Shown here: piece by piece, positions 23,621 through 32,285 of the stretch
Position numbering within the stretch: the first letter of the stretch is position 1
Layout of the letters: the number at the start of each line of letters is the position of its first letter
From: CAWFZT01 sp963820415
GTDB lineage: Bacteria > Chloroflexota > Anaerolineae > Anaerolineales > Anaerolineaceae
Assembly: GCA_963820415.1 (NCBI GenBank)
Contig: CAWFZT010000001.1
Location: 1 to 42,442 of the forward strand
Reading direction: 5' to 3'
DNA: 42,442 nucleotides
Position numbers and translations under genes: made by a program
Notes under the pieces: model-generated
Database searches by the model: none
Seen by the model: the letters and a program-made list of their open reading frames with translations, nothing else
Told to the model about the DNA's origin: nothing

Positions 23621-25444
23621 ATGCCAAACAAGGAATCCCCCGCACCCGCCAACCCAATCTGGCCGTCCATCCGGCGCCTGCTGAAAATCGCTGGCCGCCA
23701 GAGCGCCTGGCTGTATGCTGCTCTGGCCTTTGACCTGCTCCTGGCCGTAACCCTCATCCTCAGCATCGACTTCATGCGCAAAGTGTTCGATGCCGTGCTG
23801 GCCGGCCAGAGCAGCGTCTTCTGGCGCTATACCTGGCTTTCGCTGGCTCTGGCGGTACCCAACATCCTTCTTTCTTACCTGAAAACGCGCGGGGTTGGTC
23901 AATTCAGTGAGCGGACACTGGCCAAGCTCAGGCAGGCCATCGCCGCCCACAGCACGCGCCTGCCGGTCAGCTATCTCGAGCAAAGGCATTCCGGCGACCT
24001 GCTGTCCGTCTTGAACGCCGACCTGGCCAAACTCAAGACGCTGCTGGGCAACAACCTGATGGATTTCTTCTTCCAGGCGATCCGCTTCGTGTTCGCCCTG
24101 GTCTACATCATCTCGATCAACTGGCTTCTGGCGCTGGTCTCAACCATCCTCACCCCGGCCATTTTCCTGCTGATCTCGCGCCTGACCCAACCCGTCACCC
24201 GGCGCTCGGAGGAAATGCAGGACGAAATCGGCCAGGTCAACAGCCTGGCCCAGGACAGCCTGGCAGGGGCGATGGTGGTTAAATCTTTCAACCTGGCCGG
24301 CATCCTGGACGAACGCTTCCACCTGGCCAACCTGAAGGCGCTCAAGAAGGGCCTGGGAGTGGCGCGCTACTGGTCGTTGATCAATGGCCTGGGAATTGGG
24401 CTGAGTATTACGCCCTTCATTATTGCCATGGGATTGGGCGGCTACCTGGTCATCGACAAAAACCTGACCTTCGGCGGCCTGTTCGCTTTCATTAACTTGC
24501 TTAACTACGTGGTGAACCCCCTGGGCAGCCTGCCGGGGATCATTGCCAGCATCGGGGAAGCCGCCGGGGCGGCCCAGCGCGTTTTCAAGCTGATCGACTC
24601 CCCCAGCGAACGGCAGGGCGGCGCGGTTACGCAACCCGCCCAGGACAGTGCGCCAGCCCTCCAGTTCAAGGATGTCAGCTTTGCCTACAACGAGAACAGC
24701 CCGGTTTTGAAGCACGTCAGCCTGGCGATCCCTAAGGGGCAGACCGTGGCCATCGTGGGTCCCAGCGGCGGGGGCAAGACCACCCTGCTGAAGCTCATCC
24801 TGGGCTATTATCCGCTGCCGGATGAACGCCTGCAACTGTTCGGCGCCGACCTGAACGCCTGGCAGCTCAGCGCCGCCCGACAGCAGATGGCCTTCGTGGC
24901 CCAGGACACCTACCTGTTCCCGGTCAGCCTGGGCGAAAATATCGGCTGCGGCAAGCCCGGCGCCAGCCAGGCCGAGATCGAGCGCGCCGCCCGGCTGGCC
25001 AACATCCACGACTTCATCGCCAGCCTGCCGGAGGGCTATGCTACCAACGCCGGCGAGTGGGGAGGGCGCCTTTCGGGCGGGCAAAAACAGCGCATCTCCC
25101 TGGCGCGCGCCATCCTCAAAGACGCCCCTATTCTGCTGCTTGACGAGCCCACCTCGGCGCTGGACGCTGAATCGGAGGCACTCATCCAGGAGGCGCTCGA
25201 CCGCTTTGCCCACCAGCGCACTACCGTGGTGGTGGCGCACCGCCTGTCGACGATCAAGAATGCCGACCGCGTCCTGGTCTTGCAGGAGGGCGAGGTTATT
25301 GAAGAAGGTACTCACGCCGAGCTGATTGCCAGGGCCGGCCTGTACCTGGAGCTTTACCAGCGCCAGTATGCCCTCGACCAGCCCACAGCGGCTGTGACGC
25401 CCGCCTGTGCCACGCCCCCTGCTCGCAGGTGGAGTTCAAAATGA
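23621..25444 (+). CDS. ABC exporter half-transporter (transmembrane domain plus ATPase), subunit 1
   Basis: The 607-residue protein has an N-terminal six-helix exporter domain (residues about 20-310) and a C-terminal ATPase with Walker A VGPSGGGKTT, signature LSGGQKQRISLARA, Walker B ILLLDEPTSALD and switch His in VVVAHRLST. All catalytic residues are in place. The second gene follows with an ATGA overlap, so they are made together and most likely form a heterodimeric exporter for drugs, lipids or peptides. The substrate is unknown. The gene lies downstream of the promoter with nested inverted repeats. The ATG at 23621 has only a weak ribosome binding site. Confidence 0.92.
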   Translation: MPNKESPAPANPIWPSIRRLLKIAGRQSAWLYAALAFDLLLAVTLILSIDFMRKVFDAVLAGQSSVFWRYTWLSLALAVPNILLSYLKTRGVGQFSERTLAKLRQAIAAHSTRLPVSYLEQRHSGDLLSVLNADLAKLKTLLGNNLMDFFFQAIRFVFALVYIISINWLLALVSTILTPAIFLLISRLTQPVTRRSEEMQDEIGQVNSLAQDSLAGAMVVKSFNLAGILDERFHLANLKALKKGLGVARYWSLINGLGIGLSITPFIIAMGLGGYLVIDKNLTFGGLFAFINLLNYVVNPLGSLPGIIASIGEAAGAAQRVFKLIDSPSERQGGAVTQPAQDSAPALQFKDVSFAYNENSPVLKHVSLAIPKGQTVAIVGPSGGGKTTLLKLILGYYPLPDERLQLFGADLNAWQLSAARQQMAFVAQDTYLFPVSLGENIGCGKPGASQAEIERAARLANIHDFIASLPEGYATNAGEWGGRLSGGQKQRISLARAILKDAPILLLDEPTSALDAESEALIQEALDRFAHQRTTVVVAHRLSTIKNADRVLVLQEGEVIEEGTHAELIARAGLYLELYQRQYALDQPTAAVTPACATPPARRWSSK

Positions 25445-27273
25445 CTAAACCAACCCCCAAAGGAGCGGGGGCTTCCCCCAAAGGAGCGGGGGCTTCCCCC
25501 AAACGACAAAGCCTGTGGCGCCTGCTGGCGCTGCTGCGGCCAAAGCACCGCAAGTACATGGCCGGGCTGGCCGGAAGGGTGCTCCTGACCACCACCGAAA
25601 GACTGTTCATCGCCTACCTGCTCAAGCTGTTGACGGACGCCATTGTCACCGGCAATAAGGCGCAGTTCGCCTCGACCCTGGTGACCTGGGTCATCTTCTA
25701 CGCCTGCATCATCATCCTCGCCCCGTTCGTCCTATACCTATGGCGCTCGGCCGTTTACGAGGGCACCGCCCACATCCGCGAGACGATCTTCAAGCACATC
25801 CAGCGGCTGCCGCTGGGCTATCACGAGCTGCACCACAGCGGCGACGCCCTCTCCATTCTGACCAACGATGCCAACGCAGCCGAAAGGGCCTACCAGGAAG
25901 ACTTTTACAGCCTGGTAGAAGTATCCGTTCAGGGCCTGGCCGCGGCCGTGCTGATGTTCTACGTAAAATGGGAGCTGGCCCTGGTGATCATCCTGTGCGG
26001 GCTGGCCCCACTGACGATCAACAGCCTGTTCGCCGGGCCGCTGCGCCGGGTTGGGCAGGCGCTCCAGGCGCGCCTGGGGACGATCAGCGAGCGGATGGCC
26101 GACCTCCTGGCCGGTTTCCAGATGGTGCGCACCTTCGACCTGGGCGGCTGGATCCTCTCCCGCTTCAGCCAGGCCAACCAGCAGGTGCTGGAAAGCTCGC
26201 TGCAGCGCGTACGCCTGGAATCGGCCCTGGCCGCCGGCACCAATCTCGCTGACGTGTTCGCTTTCTTGCCGATGATCTTTGGAGCCTACCTGGTAATGAC
26301 CGGCAATACCACCTTCGGCGTATACCTCATGCTGGTGCAGCTCAGCGGGCAGATCAATAATCTGGTTTTTCAACTGGGCGGGGTGGTCAGCCGCGTCCAA
26401 TCCGCTCTGGCGGCCTCCGACCGCATTTTAGCGCTGTTGGATAGCCCAGCCGAGCCAGAACGGCTGTCCACCCTGCCGAGTGCGGATGGACGGCCCGCCG
26501 AACCAGCTACGGCAGTGGATGGAAACAGCCGCATCGCCTTCAACCAGGTCAGCTTTGCCTACAACGGCGGCGAGAATATCCTCAATGCGCTGTCTTTCCA
26601 GGCTCCTGCGGGCCAGTTCGTGGCCTTTGCCGGTCCAAGCGGAGGCGGCAAGAGCACCATCTTCAAGCTGTTGCTGGGCTGCTACGCCGCCAAACAGGGC
26701 CTTATCATGGTCTCAGGCAGACCCCTGACCGATTATAAGTTGAGCGAGCTGCGCGACCTGATCGCCTACGTACCGCAGGATGCCTACTTGTTCTCCGGCA
26801 GCATCCTGGATAACATCCGCTACGGCAAACCGGGCGCCTCGCAGGCGGAGATCGAAGCCGCCGCCAAGGCCGCCTTCGCCCACGATTTTGTAATGGAGTT
26901 CCCGGCCGGCTACCAGACCATCGTGGGAGAGCGCGGCGCTCGGCTGTCAGGCGGGCAGCGCCAGCGCATTGCCATCGCCCGGGCGCTGCTGAAGGACGCC
27001 CCCATCCTGCTGCTGGATGAGGCTACCTCGGCGCTCAACTCCGAATCTGAGCAGATCGTCCAGCAAGCGCTGGAAGTGCTAATGAAGGGCCGCACCACCC
27101 TGGTGATCGCCCACCGCTTCTCGACCATCATCCAGGCCGACTGCATCTACGTCATCGACGAAGGGCAAGTGGTGGAAGAAGGCCGGCATGCCGATTTAAT
27201 GGACCGGCGAGGCGTTTACGCCGGGCTGTACGAAATCCAGTTCAAGACGAGTAAAGAGGCGCAGCCGGCTTGA
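25441..27273 (+). CDS. ABC exporter half-transporter, subunit 2
   Basis: The 610-residue partner has the same layout: exporter membrane domain (about residues 30-310), then Walker A AGPSGGGKST, signature LSGGQRQRIAIARA, Walker B ILLLDEATS and switch His in LVIAHRFST. The D-loop reads SALN instead of SALD, a change that may slow one ATP site. The start is chosen at 25441, where ATGA overlaps the stop of subunit 1 and GGTGGAG lies upstream; a GTG at 25429 is also in frame. Residues 6-20 contain a duplicated GAGASPK heptapeptide. The 3' end overlaps the convergent gluconokinase by 32 bases. Confidence 0.92.
   Translation: MTKPTPKGAGASPKGAGASPKRQSLWRLLALLRPKHRKYMAGLAGRVLLTTTERLFIAYLLKLLTDAIVTGNKAQFASTLVTWVIFYACIIILAPFVLYLWRSAVYEGTAHIRETIFKHIQRLPLGYHELHHSGDALSILTNDANAAERAYQEDFYSLVEVSVQGLAAAVLMFYVKWELALVIILCGLAPLTINSLFAGPLRRVGQALQARLGTISERMADLLAGFQMVRTFDLGGWILSRFSQANQQVLESSLQRVRLESALAAGTNLADVFAFLPMIFGAYLVMTGNTTFGVYLMLVQLSGQINNLVFQLGGVVSRVQSALAASDRILALLDSPAEPERLSTLPSADGRPAEPATAVDGNSRIAFNQVSFAYNGGENILNALSFQAPAGQFVAFAGPSGGGKSTIFKLLLGCYAAKQGLIMVSGRPLTDYKLSELRDLIAYVPQDAYLFSGSILDNIRYGKPGASQAEIEAAAKAAFAHDFVMEFPAGYQTIVGERGARLSGGQRQRIAIARALLKDAPILLLDEATSALNSESEQIVQQALEVLMKGRTTLVIAHRFSTIIQADCIYVIDEGQVVEEGRHADLMDRRGVYAGLYEIQFKTSKEAQPA
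25460..25501 (+). repeat. 21-bp tandem duplication near the start of the second exporter gene
   Basis: Two exact 21-base copies (25460-25480 and 25481-25501) encode K-G-A-G-A-S-P twice. Each copy has GGGGG and CCCCC around CTT and can fold into a short hairpin within 20-60 bases of the start codon. Being in frame, the copy number can change without loss of function. Confidence 0.75.
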
Positions 27274-28765
27274 TGATTTGATACAGTCCCTGCCATTTCT
27301 GATGTTGCTCGACATATGCAGCGTGCCTTTCCATATCCGGCTCGACCAGCGGGCCGGGCAGCACGCGCTGCGCCAGCTCTTCCAGCGAACCGGCCTGCCC
27401 CAGCGCCCATTGCCCGAGCATGGCCGCCCCCACCGCCGAGGCGTCGGCCGCCTCAACCGGCGCCAGGCGCACCCCCAGCACATCCGCCAGGATGTGCACC
27501 CACAGCGGCGAGCGGGTGATCCCGCCGGTCAGGTGCACCACGGGCAAAGCCCGCAAAACTTGCTCAGCGGGCTGGTTGTCGCCTTGCAGGGCTTCCCACA
27601 CATCCGCCAGGCAGAAGGCCACCCCCTCCAGGGCGGCCCGGCCGATGTGCGCCCGGCTATGCTCCAGCCCCAACCCGACCAACAGCGCCCGCGCCTGGGC
27701 GTCCCAGTGTGGGCTGCGCTCGCCGGAAAAATAGGGCACCAGCAGCACGCCGCCGGCCCCCGGGGATACCGCCGCTGCATCGGCGAACAGGCGGGTATAG
27801 CCATCCGCGCCTGAAAGCTCCGGGTAGAAGCGCTCGCGCACCCACTGCAGGGCCAGGCCACCGTTGTTTATCGCCCCGCCGGCAAACCAGCGCTGTTCGG
27901 CCAGCAGGTAACACCAGGTGCGCTGCTGTGGATCGAGCAGCGGCCGGTCCACCACTCGCCGCACCGCCCCGCTCGTGCCGACCGTGATCACGCTCTGCCC
28001 GGGCGCGGCTGCCCCCGAGCCCAGGTTGGCCAGCCCGCCGTCGCCTGCCCCGGCGATCACTTTCAGGCCGGGTGGTAGCCCGCAAGCCTGCACCACCTGG
28101 GGTAATAACTCACCCAGCAGGCAGCCCGGCGAAACCAGTGGAGGCAGCTGGGCGGCGCTTACCCCGGCCAGGTCGAGCGCCTCGGCATCCCACTCCAGCC
28201 GGCGGATATCCAGCAGCCCGGTGGCGGAGGTGATGCTGAAATCGGTCGCCCATTCGCCGGTCAGGCGGAACAGCACCCAATCCTTGATCAGCACGAAGCG
28301 CTGCGCCCTGCGGGCAATCTCGGGCGCCTGTTCCTGCCACCAGCGCAGCTTGGCCGGGTGGTAAATCGACACCAGCGGGCAGCCAGTACGTTGATATAAA
28401 GCTTGAGCATCACAGCGCTGGCGCAGGGCTTCGGCCTGGGGCGCGGCGCGCTGGTCGGCCCAGGTCAGGGCCGGGGCCAGCGGGCTGCCCGCCGCGTCCA
28501 CCGGCAGCGAGGAATGCATCGCCCCCGACAGGCACAGCCCGGCCACCTCTGTCCCTTTCGGCAGCTTTCCGGCCAGGGACTTCAGGGCGGCCAGGACCCC
28601 CTGCCAGACCTCTTCGGCCTGCTGCTCGGCCCAGCCGGAACGCGGCGAATACAGGCGGTAGTCGCTAGAGGCGGAGGCGAGCTGCCTGCCGCCTGCGTCC
28701 AACGCCACCGCCTTGGAATTGGTGGTGCCCAGGTCTAGACCGATCACACAGGGTTCTTTACTCAA
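27242..28765 (-). CDS. gntK: FGGY-family gluconokinase
   Basis: The 507-residue sugar kinase has the FGGY start GLDLGTTNSKAVALD, a GAMHSSLPVD segment, ALTWADQRA, catalytic Asp in GAGDGGLANLGSG and VTVGTSGAVR, and AGGAINNGGLALQWVRE. MHS, TWADQRA and INNGGLALQWVRE are hallmarks of the gluconate branch rather than xylulokinase or glycerol kinase. It phosphorylates D-gluconate to 6-phosphogluconate with ATP. The start is a TTG at 28765: there is an in-frame stop just upstream and the next Met is inside the nucleotide-binding region. It is the last gene of the sugar-acid operon, 241 bases after the larA homologue. Gluconokinase is preferred over another FGGY kinase, but the exact substrate is not proven. 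Confidence 0.85.
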   Translation of the reverse strand: MSKEPCVIGLDLGTTNSKAVALDAGGRQLASASSDYRLYSPRSGWAEQQAEEVWQGVLAALKSLAGKLPKGTEVAGLCLSGAMHSSLPVDAAGSPLAPALTWADQRAAPQAEALRQRCDAQALYQRTGCPLVSIYHPAKLRWWQEQAPEIARRAQRFVLIKDWVLFRLTGEWATDFSITSATGLLDIRRLEWDAEALDLAGVSAAQLPPLVSPGCLLGELLPQVVQACGLPPGLKVIAGAGDGGLANLGSGAAAPGQSVITVGTSGAVRRVVDRPLLDPQQRTWCYLLAEQRWFAGGAINNGGLALQWVRERFYPELSGADGYTRLFADAAAVSPGAGGVLLVPYFSGERSPHWDAQARALLVGLGLEHSRAHIGRAALEGVAFCLADVWEALQGDNQPAEQVLRALPVVHLTGGITRSPLWVHILADVLGVRLAPVEAADASAVGAAMLGQWALGQAGSLEELAQRVLPGPLVEPDMERHAAYVEQHQKWQGLYQIIKPAAPLYSS

Positions 28766-28780
28766 AAATCACCCAAGAAT

Positions 28781-29010
28781 TTTAACCACAGGTGAACGCG
28801 GATAAAAGAATGATTTACCGCGAAGACGCAAAGTACGCAAAGAAACAAGAAAGTAGATCTAAAGAAAGTATAAGAATATAATTCGTAAAATTAGTAATCT
28901 TTTCTTTTTTTCCTTTCCCTAAAAATTCTTCTTTGCGTTCTCACCCCTTCGGGTGCGCTGAAGAGCGTCGTGCCTTTGCGGTTCATTCTTCTTTGTGCCT
29001 CCGCGGTTAG
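28781..29010. repeat. Two facing copies of the ACCGCAAAG-type dispersed repeat
   Basis: On the plus strand 28781-28846 has TTAACCACAG, then GAACGCGGAT, ACCGCGAAGACGCAAAG and TACGCAAAG. On the minus strand 29010-28926 has TAACCGCGGAGGCACAAAG, AACCGCAAAGGCACGACG and ACGCAAAGAAG, with an extra hairpin-like segment (CACCCCTTCGGGTG, 28942-28955) inside. The stretch between them is AT-rich and holds no gene. The larA stop codon (29007-29009) lies in the second copy. Confidence 0.6.
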
Positions 29011-30269
29011 CTTTTTTTCAATCGATACAATACCTCGCCGGCGTGGGGGACGAGTAGGAGGCCCTCGTCCTCCCGCTTGGCCCACTGCGCCGGGTCGATG
29101 GTATGCGGGTCGCGGTAGCCCAGGTTGACCGCCGCGCACTCCTCGGCTGAGAGGCCAGTCGCCAGAGTAACCTGGATGCGCGGGCGCTCGACGCCGGTGG
29201 CGGCGTCGTACTCGCCGATGCCGCGCAGATGGGTGGAATGCGCCAGTACACCCCACGGGTAATTCTCGAAGCGCGGCCACTGCTTGACAAAGTAATCGCG
29301 CACGTGGTAACCGATCTGGCGGATCACCTCGCCGTGCACGACGCTCAGGCGGGTCAGGTGTGGGGCGTAAATGATCACCTCGCCCCCATCGGCGATGACC
29401 GGCTCCAGCTTGTACATGCCCTTGGCGCCCACCCACAGCTCGTTATACATCTCGGGCAGCACGGAGAGCGCCTGACGGTAGGGATGCTCGCACCAGCGCA
29501 CGTGCACCTGCGCCGAGAGGTCGGCCGCCGCCGACCAGGCTTCCTCCGGGGAGCCGCTGAACAGGCCGGACACCCCCTCGGTGGTGACCACGGCGCACAG
29601 GGCGTGGCGCGGGCGCGGGATGAGCGCGGCCGCCCGGTCGATCACCCGCCGCATGGGCGTGTCCTTGACGCCGATGGCGGCGTAGGAGGTGATCAGCGCC
29701 CCCAGCCAGTGGGTGAAGTTGATGATATCCGGGCCGGCGATGCCCGGGAAGAAATACTTGTTCCCACCCGAGAAGCCGACCACCTCGTGCGGAAAGACCG
29801 GGCCGCATACCAGGATATCGTCGTAATCCAGGATCAGCCGGTTGAGCCGCACGGGCACATCCTGCGCCAGCAAGTGATTGCTCAGCCGGGCGATCTCCCC
29901 GGCCGGGATGAGGCCCAGGTTGATCAGCGCCTGCGGGTCGTCCCAGGCATGGTCGAGCAGGCGCACGTTGGCGTAGGTGGTGGCTTTTTCCCCGGCGGTG
30001 ATACCCACCAGCTTGAGCTTGGCCGCTTCGCTCATGGCCGGATGGGTGCCGGTGGCCACCAGAAAATCCAGCTCGCGCACCCGCCCCTGCAGCAAGGCCA
30101 CGATGCGGCGGAAAAACAGCGGCAGCGGCATGGTGCGCGTGCTGTCAGGGATGAGCACCAGCAGGCGCTTGCCGTCCAGCGTCATGCCCGCCAGGCTGTC
30201 CGCCAGGATCATATCCACCTCATCCCCGGTGAGGAACCTATGCGTCAGGCCAAATCCGATCACTTCCAT
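29007..30269 (-). CDS. larA: LarA-family nickel-pincer 2-hydroxyacid racemase/epimerase; gluconate 2-epimerase is the best contextual guess
   Basis: LarA enzymes use a covalently bound nickel-pincer nucleotide to invert the hydroxyl at C2 of 2-hydroxyacids. The protein has 420 residues (L. plantarum LarA about 424). Seen motifs are IPDSTRTMP (Asp42, Arg45), GTHPAM (His76) and HEVVGFSGGNKYFFPGI with His161, Lys171 and a later His187. The spacing His-10-Lys-16-His matches His174-Lys184-His200 of LarA, where Lys184 carries the cofactor. Characterised relatives act on lactate, malate, phenyllactate or D-gluconate. Between an SDR mannonate oxidoreductase and a gluconokinase, mannonate/gluconate interconversion fits best, but this is inference. 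GGAGGTGA two bases before the ATG at 30269 fixes the start. LarB and LarC for the cofactor are at 10-12 kb. Confidence 0.9.
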   Translation of the reverse strand: MEVIGFGLTHRFLTGDEVDMILADSLAGMTLDGKRLLVLIPDSTRTMPLPLFFRRIVALLQGRVRELDFLVATGTHPAMSEAAKLKLVGITAGEKATTYANVRLLDHAWDDPQALINLGLIPAGEIARLSNHLLAQDVPVRLNRLILDYDDILVCGPVFPHEVVGFSGGNKYFFPGIAGPDIINFTHWLGALITSYAAIGVKDTPMRRVIDRAAALIPRPRHALCAVVTTEGVSGLFSGSPEEAWSAAADLSAQVHVRWCEHPYRQALSVLPEMYNELWVGAKGMYKLEPVIADGGEVIIYAPHLTRLSVVHGEVIRQIGYHVRDYFVKQWPRFENYPWGVLAHSTHLRGIGEYDAATGVERPRIQVTLATGLSAEECAAVNLGYRDPHTIDPAQWAKREDEGLLLVPHAGEVLYRLKKS

Positions 30270-30289
30270 AGTCACCTCCACACAGAGGG

Positions 30290-31363
30290 TCAGTCCGGCT
30301 TGCTTTGCCGGCCGCGCTTGAAACGAGGATTGCACAGGGCATTTCCTTCAGCCAGAGTCAGGCTGCGCTCCAGACCATTCCCTTCGACCCGGCTGAAGGC
30401 AAAATCCAGTCGGCAGAAGAAAGGCAGGAACTCATCTGCGTCCTGGGCACGGAAGAAAAGCTGGGCAGCACACTGGCTGAAATTGTACCCGTAATCAAAA
30501 GACTGCCCATCTCCTGCAACAAATTCATACACCCAATCCGCTGGGTAGCGGCGCTGTTGCGAGCGCTGCGCCCGCCTCCGGCGCCGCTCCATCAACTGCG
30601 CCTCGCTCAGTGCCTCCGCCAGCGGTACGGCGGGGCTTGGGTAAGCTGCAATGGCTTCATACAACACCTTGCCGGTCTCAGCGGCACTTTTGCCATCCGC
30701 CTGGATGGCCTGGTAGAGCGCCAGGCATCGCGCTGCCCGCAGCAGCTCACCCGTAAGGTGGTTTTCATCCCCGCCAATGTAAGGTATCTGTGGGATCAAT
30801 GCGATAAACCGCTGGCGGGCTGCGCTCACCACCCTTGACGCAAAATCTGCTCCCCACTGCCCGGCAATGACCGTCGACCAGTGCGGCGCGTCGGTCTCAA
30901 ACGCGGCGAGAAGAACGTCCTGGTGCAGGCGATAATAGATGCTTGCTAAATATTCGCGTGAAGAAAGGCCGCCCTGGCGGCGGAAGACCGGCGCCTCACC
31001 CTGAAGCTGCGCATCGCGGATGCGCTCGACATGCCTGGAGCTGGTATTGAGTGGAATTTGACCGATTGGAAAATAGCCATATTCATCTGATTCAGCGCTG
31101 ATGGAAAGCTGCCCGCCAACCACCCGACATTTAAAGGCGAAGACCAGGTCATTATCGTTTTTGCCGTATACCCCCACCAGGCGCTCGACCACTACCTCCA
31201 GACCAGTTTCCTCGACCACCTCGCGCACGACCGCCTCATCCGGCAACTCGCCGCTCTCCACTCCCCCGCCAGGCAGGTTCCACATATCCATATCCCGGCG
31301 GTGGCACAGCAACACCCGCCCCTGTGGATCGAAAATGATGGCGAAAGCGCCGAGTGAGAACAT
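30290..31363 (-). CDS. Nudix hydrolase fused to an L-2-amino-thiazoline-4-carboxylate hydrolase-like domain
   Basis: Residues 1-130 are a Nudix domain with the full box GGGVESGELPDEAVV-REVVEETGLEV (G-x5-E-x7-R-E-x-x-E-E-x-G). It should cleave a nucleoside diphosphate linked to another group. The C-terminal part (about residues 170-357) has QSFDYGYNFSQC, LPFFCRLDFAFS and the end LERSLTLAEGNALCNPRF, which matches the pattern of the ATC-hydrolase family that opens the thiazoline ring on the way to cysteine. The Asp usual near the last Cys is here an Asn-Pro. I know of no role for this fusion. The ATG at 31363 overlaps the SDR stop (TGATG), so the two are coupled. larA begins 20 bases after its end. 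Confidence 0.8.
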   Translation of the reverse strand: MFSLGAFAIIFDPQGRVLLCHRRDMDMWNLPGGGVESGELPDEAVVREVVEETGLEVVVERLVGVYGKNDNDLVFAFKCRVVGGQLSISAESDEYGYFPIGQIPLNTSSRHVERIRDAQLQGEAPVFRRQGGLSSREYLASIYYRLHQDVLLAAFETDAPHWSTVIAGQWGADFASRVVSAARQRFIALIPQIPYIGGDENHLTGELLRAARCLALYQAIQADGKSAAETGKVLYEAIAAYPSPAVPLAEALSEAQLMERRRRRAQRSQQRRYPADWVYEFVAGDGQSFDYGYNFSQCAAQLFFRAQDADEFLPFFCRLDFAFSRVEGNGLERSLTLAEGNALCNPRFKRGRQSKPD

Positions 31364-32194
31364 CACACGCCTGAGTACACCGAGAAACCGCCGTCGATCG
31401 GCAGGACCACGCCGGTGACGAAGGCGGCTGCCGGCGACAGCAGCCACACCACCGGGCCAATCACGTCTTCGGCGACCCCGAAGCGTCCCATGGGGGTATG
31501 CGCCAATATAGCCTGGCCGCGGGCGGTCAGCTCCCCGCTCTGGGCCTCGGTGAGCAGGTAGCGGTTCTGATCAGTGAGGAAAAAGCCGGGCGCAATGGCG
31601 TTGACGCGCAGACGCTCACCGTAGTTCTGCGCCATATAGACCGCCAGCCATTGAGTGAAATTGGCCAGGGCAGCTTTGGCCGCCCCATACGAGACGACGC
31701 GTGTCAGCGGGCGGAGAGACGCCATCGAGGCTACGTTGAGAATCACGCCCTGGCCGCGCTTGGCCATCGCCCGCCCGAAGGCCTGGCAGGCATAGACGGC
31801 GCTCATGAAGTTAAGGTCGAACACCTGGCGGACGGCCTCCACGCGGCAGGTCGAAGAAGGTCATCTCGGGCGAGGTGGTGGCCTGCGGGTGATTGCCGCC
31901 CGCTCCGTTGAGCAGAATATCCACCTGGCCAAAATGCTCCAGCACCTGCCGGGCTGCCAGTTGGACGGCCTGCGGGTCGGTCATATCGGCCTGGAAGGCG
32001 GCCGCCTCGCAGCCGGCTGAGCGCAGCTCAGCCACGCCGGCCTGGGCGCGCTCCAGGGTCAGGTCAATCAGGGCAATGCGGGCGCCCAGCCGCCCAAGCG
32101 TCTGCACGGTTGGGCGCAGCAGCACCCCCGTCCCCCCGGTAACCACGGCCACGCGGGAGGAAAAGTCCAGCCATTGGGTCGAAAGATTGTCCAT
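31363..32194 (-). CDS. uxuB: SDR-family D-mannonate oxidoreductase (fructuronate reductase), with one frameshift
   Basis: The N-terminal part has the Rossmann motif VAVVTGGTGVLLRPTVQTLG and LNGAGGNHPQ. After one extra base near 31845 the frame continues as VEAVRQVFDLNFMSAVYACQAF, catalytic SYGAAKAALANFTQWLA and VNAIAPGFFLTDQNRYLLT, and ends in GVVLPIDGGFSVYSGV. TGGTGVL and APGFFLT-x-QNR-x-LLT are hallmarks of the SDR mannonate oxidoreductases such as B. subtilis UxuB, which reduce D-fructuronate to D-mannonate with NAD(P)H. Joined length is about 276 residues. AAAGGA is five bases before the ATG. The uxaE gene is upstream and the Nudix gene overlaps its stop. UxuB is preferred over a general SDR sugar reductase. 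Confidence 0.85.
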
Positions 32195-32223
32195 GGAGTT
32201 CCTTTAGGGATCAGGCATCAGCC

Positions 32224-32285
32224 AGAAATCAGCAATCCTCAATCAGAAATCAGCAATCATCAATTCTCAATCACCCATCAGCAAT
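32224..32285. repeat. Short AATCAGCAATC-type tandem repeat between uxaE and the SDR gene
   Basis: AGAAATCAGCAATC occurs at 32224-32237 and again 21 bases later at 32245-32258, followed by a partial third unit (CATCAGCAATC). The last codons and stop of uxaE (32267-32285) lie in it. It is probably a low-complexity dispersed repeat. Confidence 0.55.

Noticed and set aside
24140..25315. 391-residue ORF antisense to the first ABC exporter gene
   Set aside because: Walker A, signature and Walker B are all on the other strand.
29229..30494. 421-residue ORF antisense to larA
   Set aside because: It is a shadow of a high-GC gene; no conserved motif, ribosome binding site or codon pattern, while the opposite strand has full LarA motifs.
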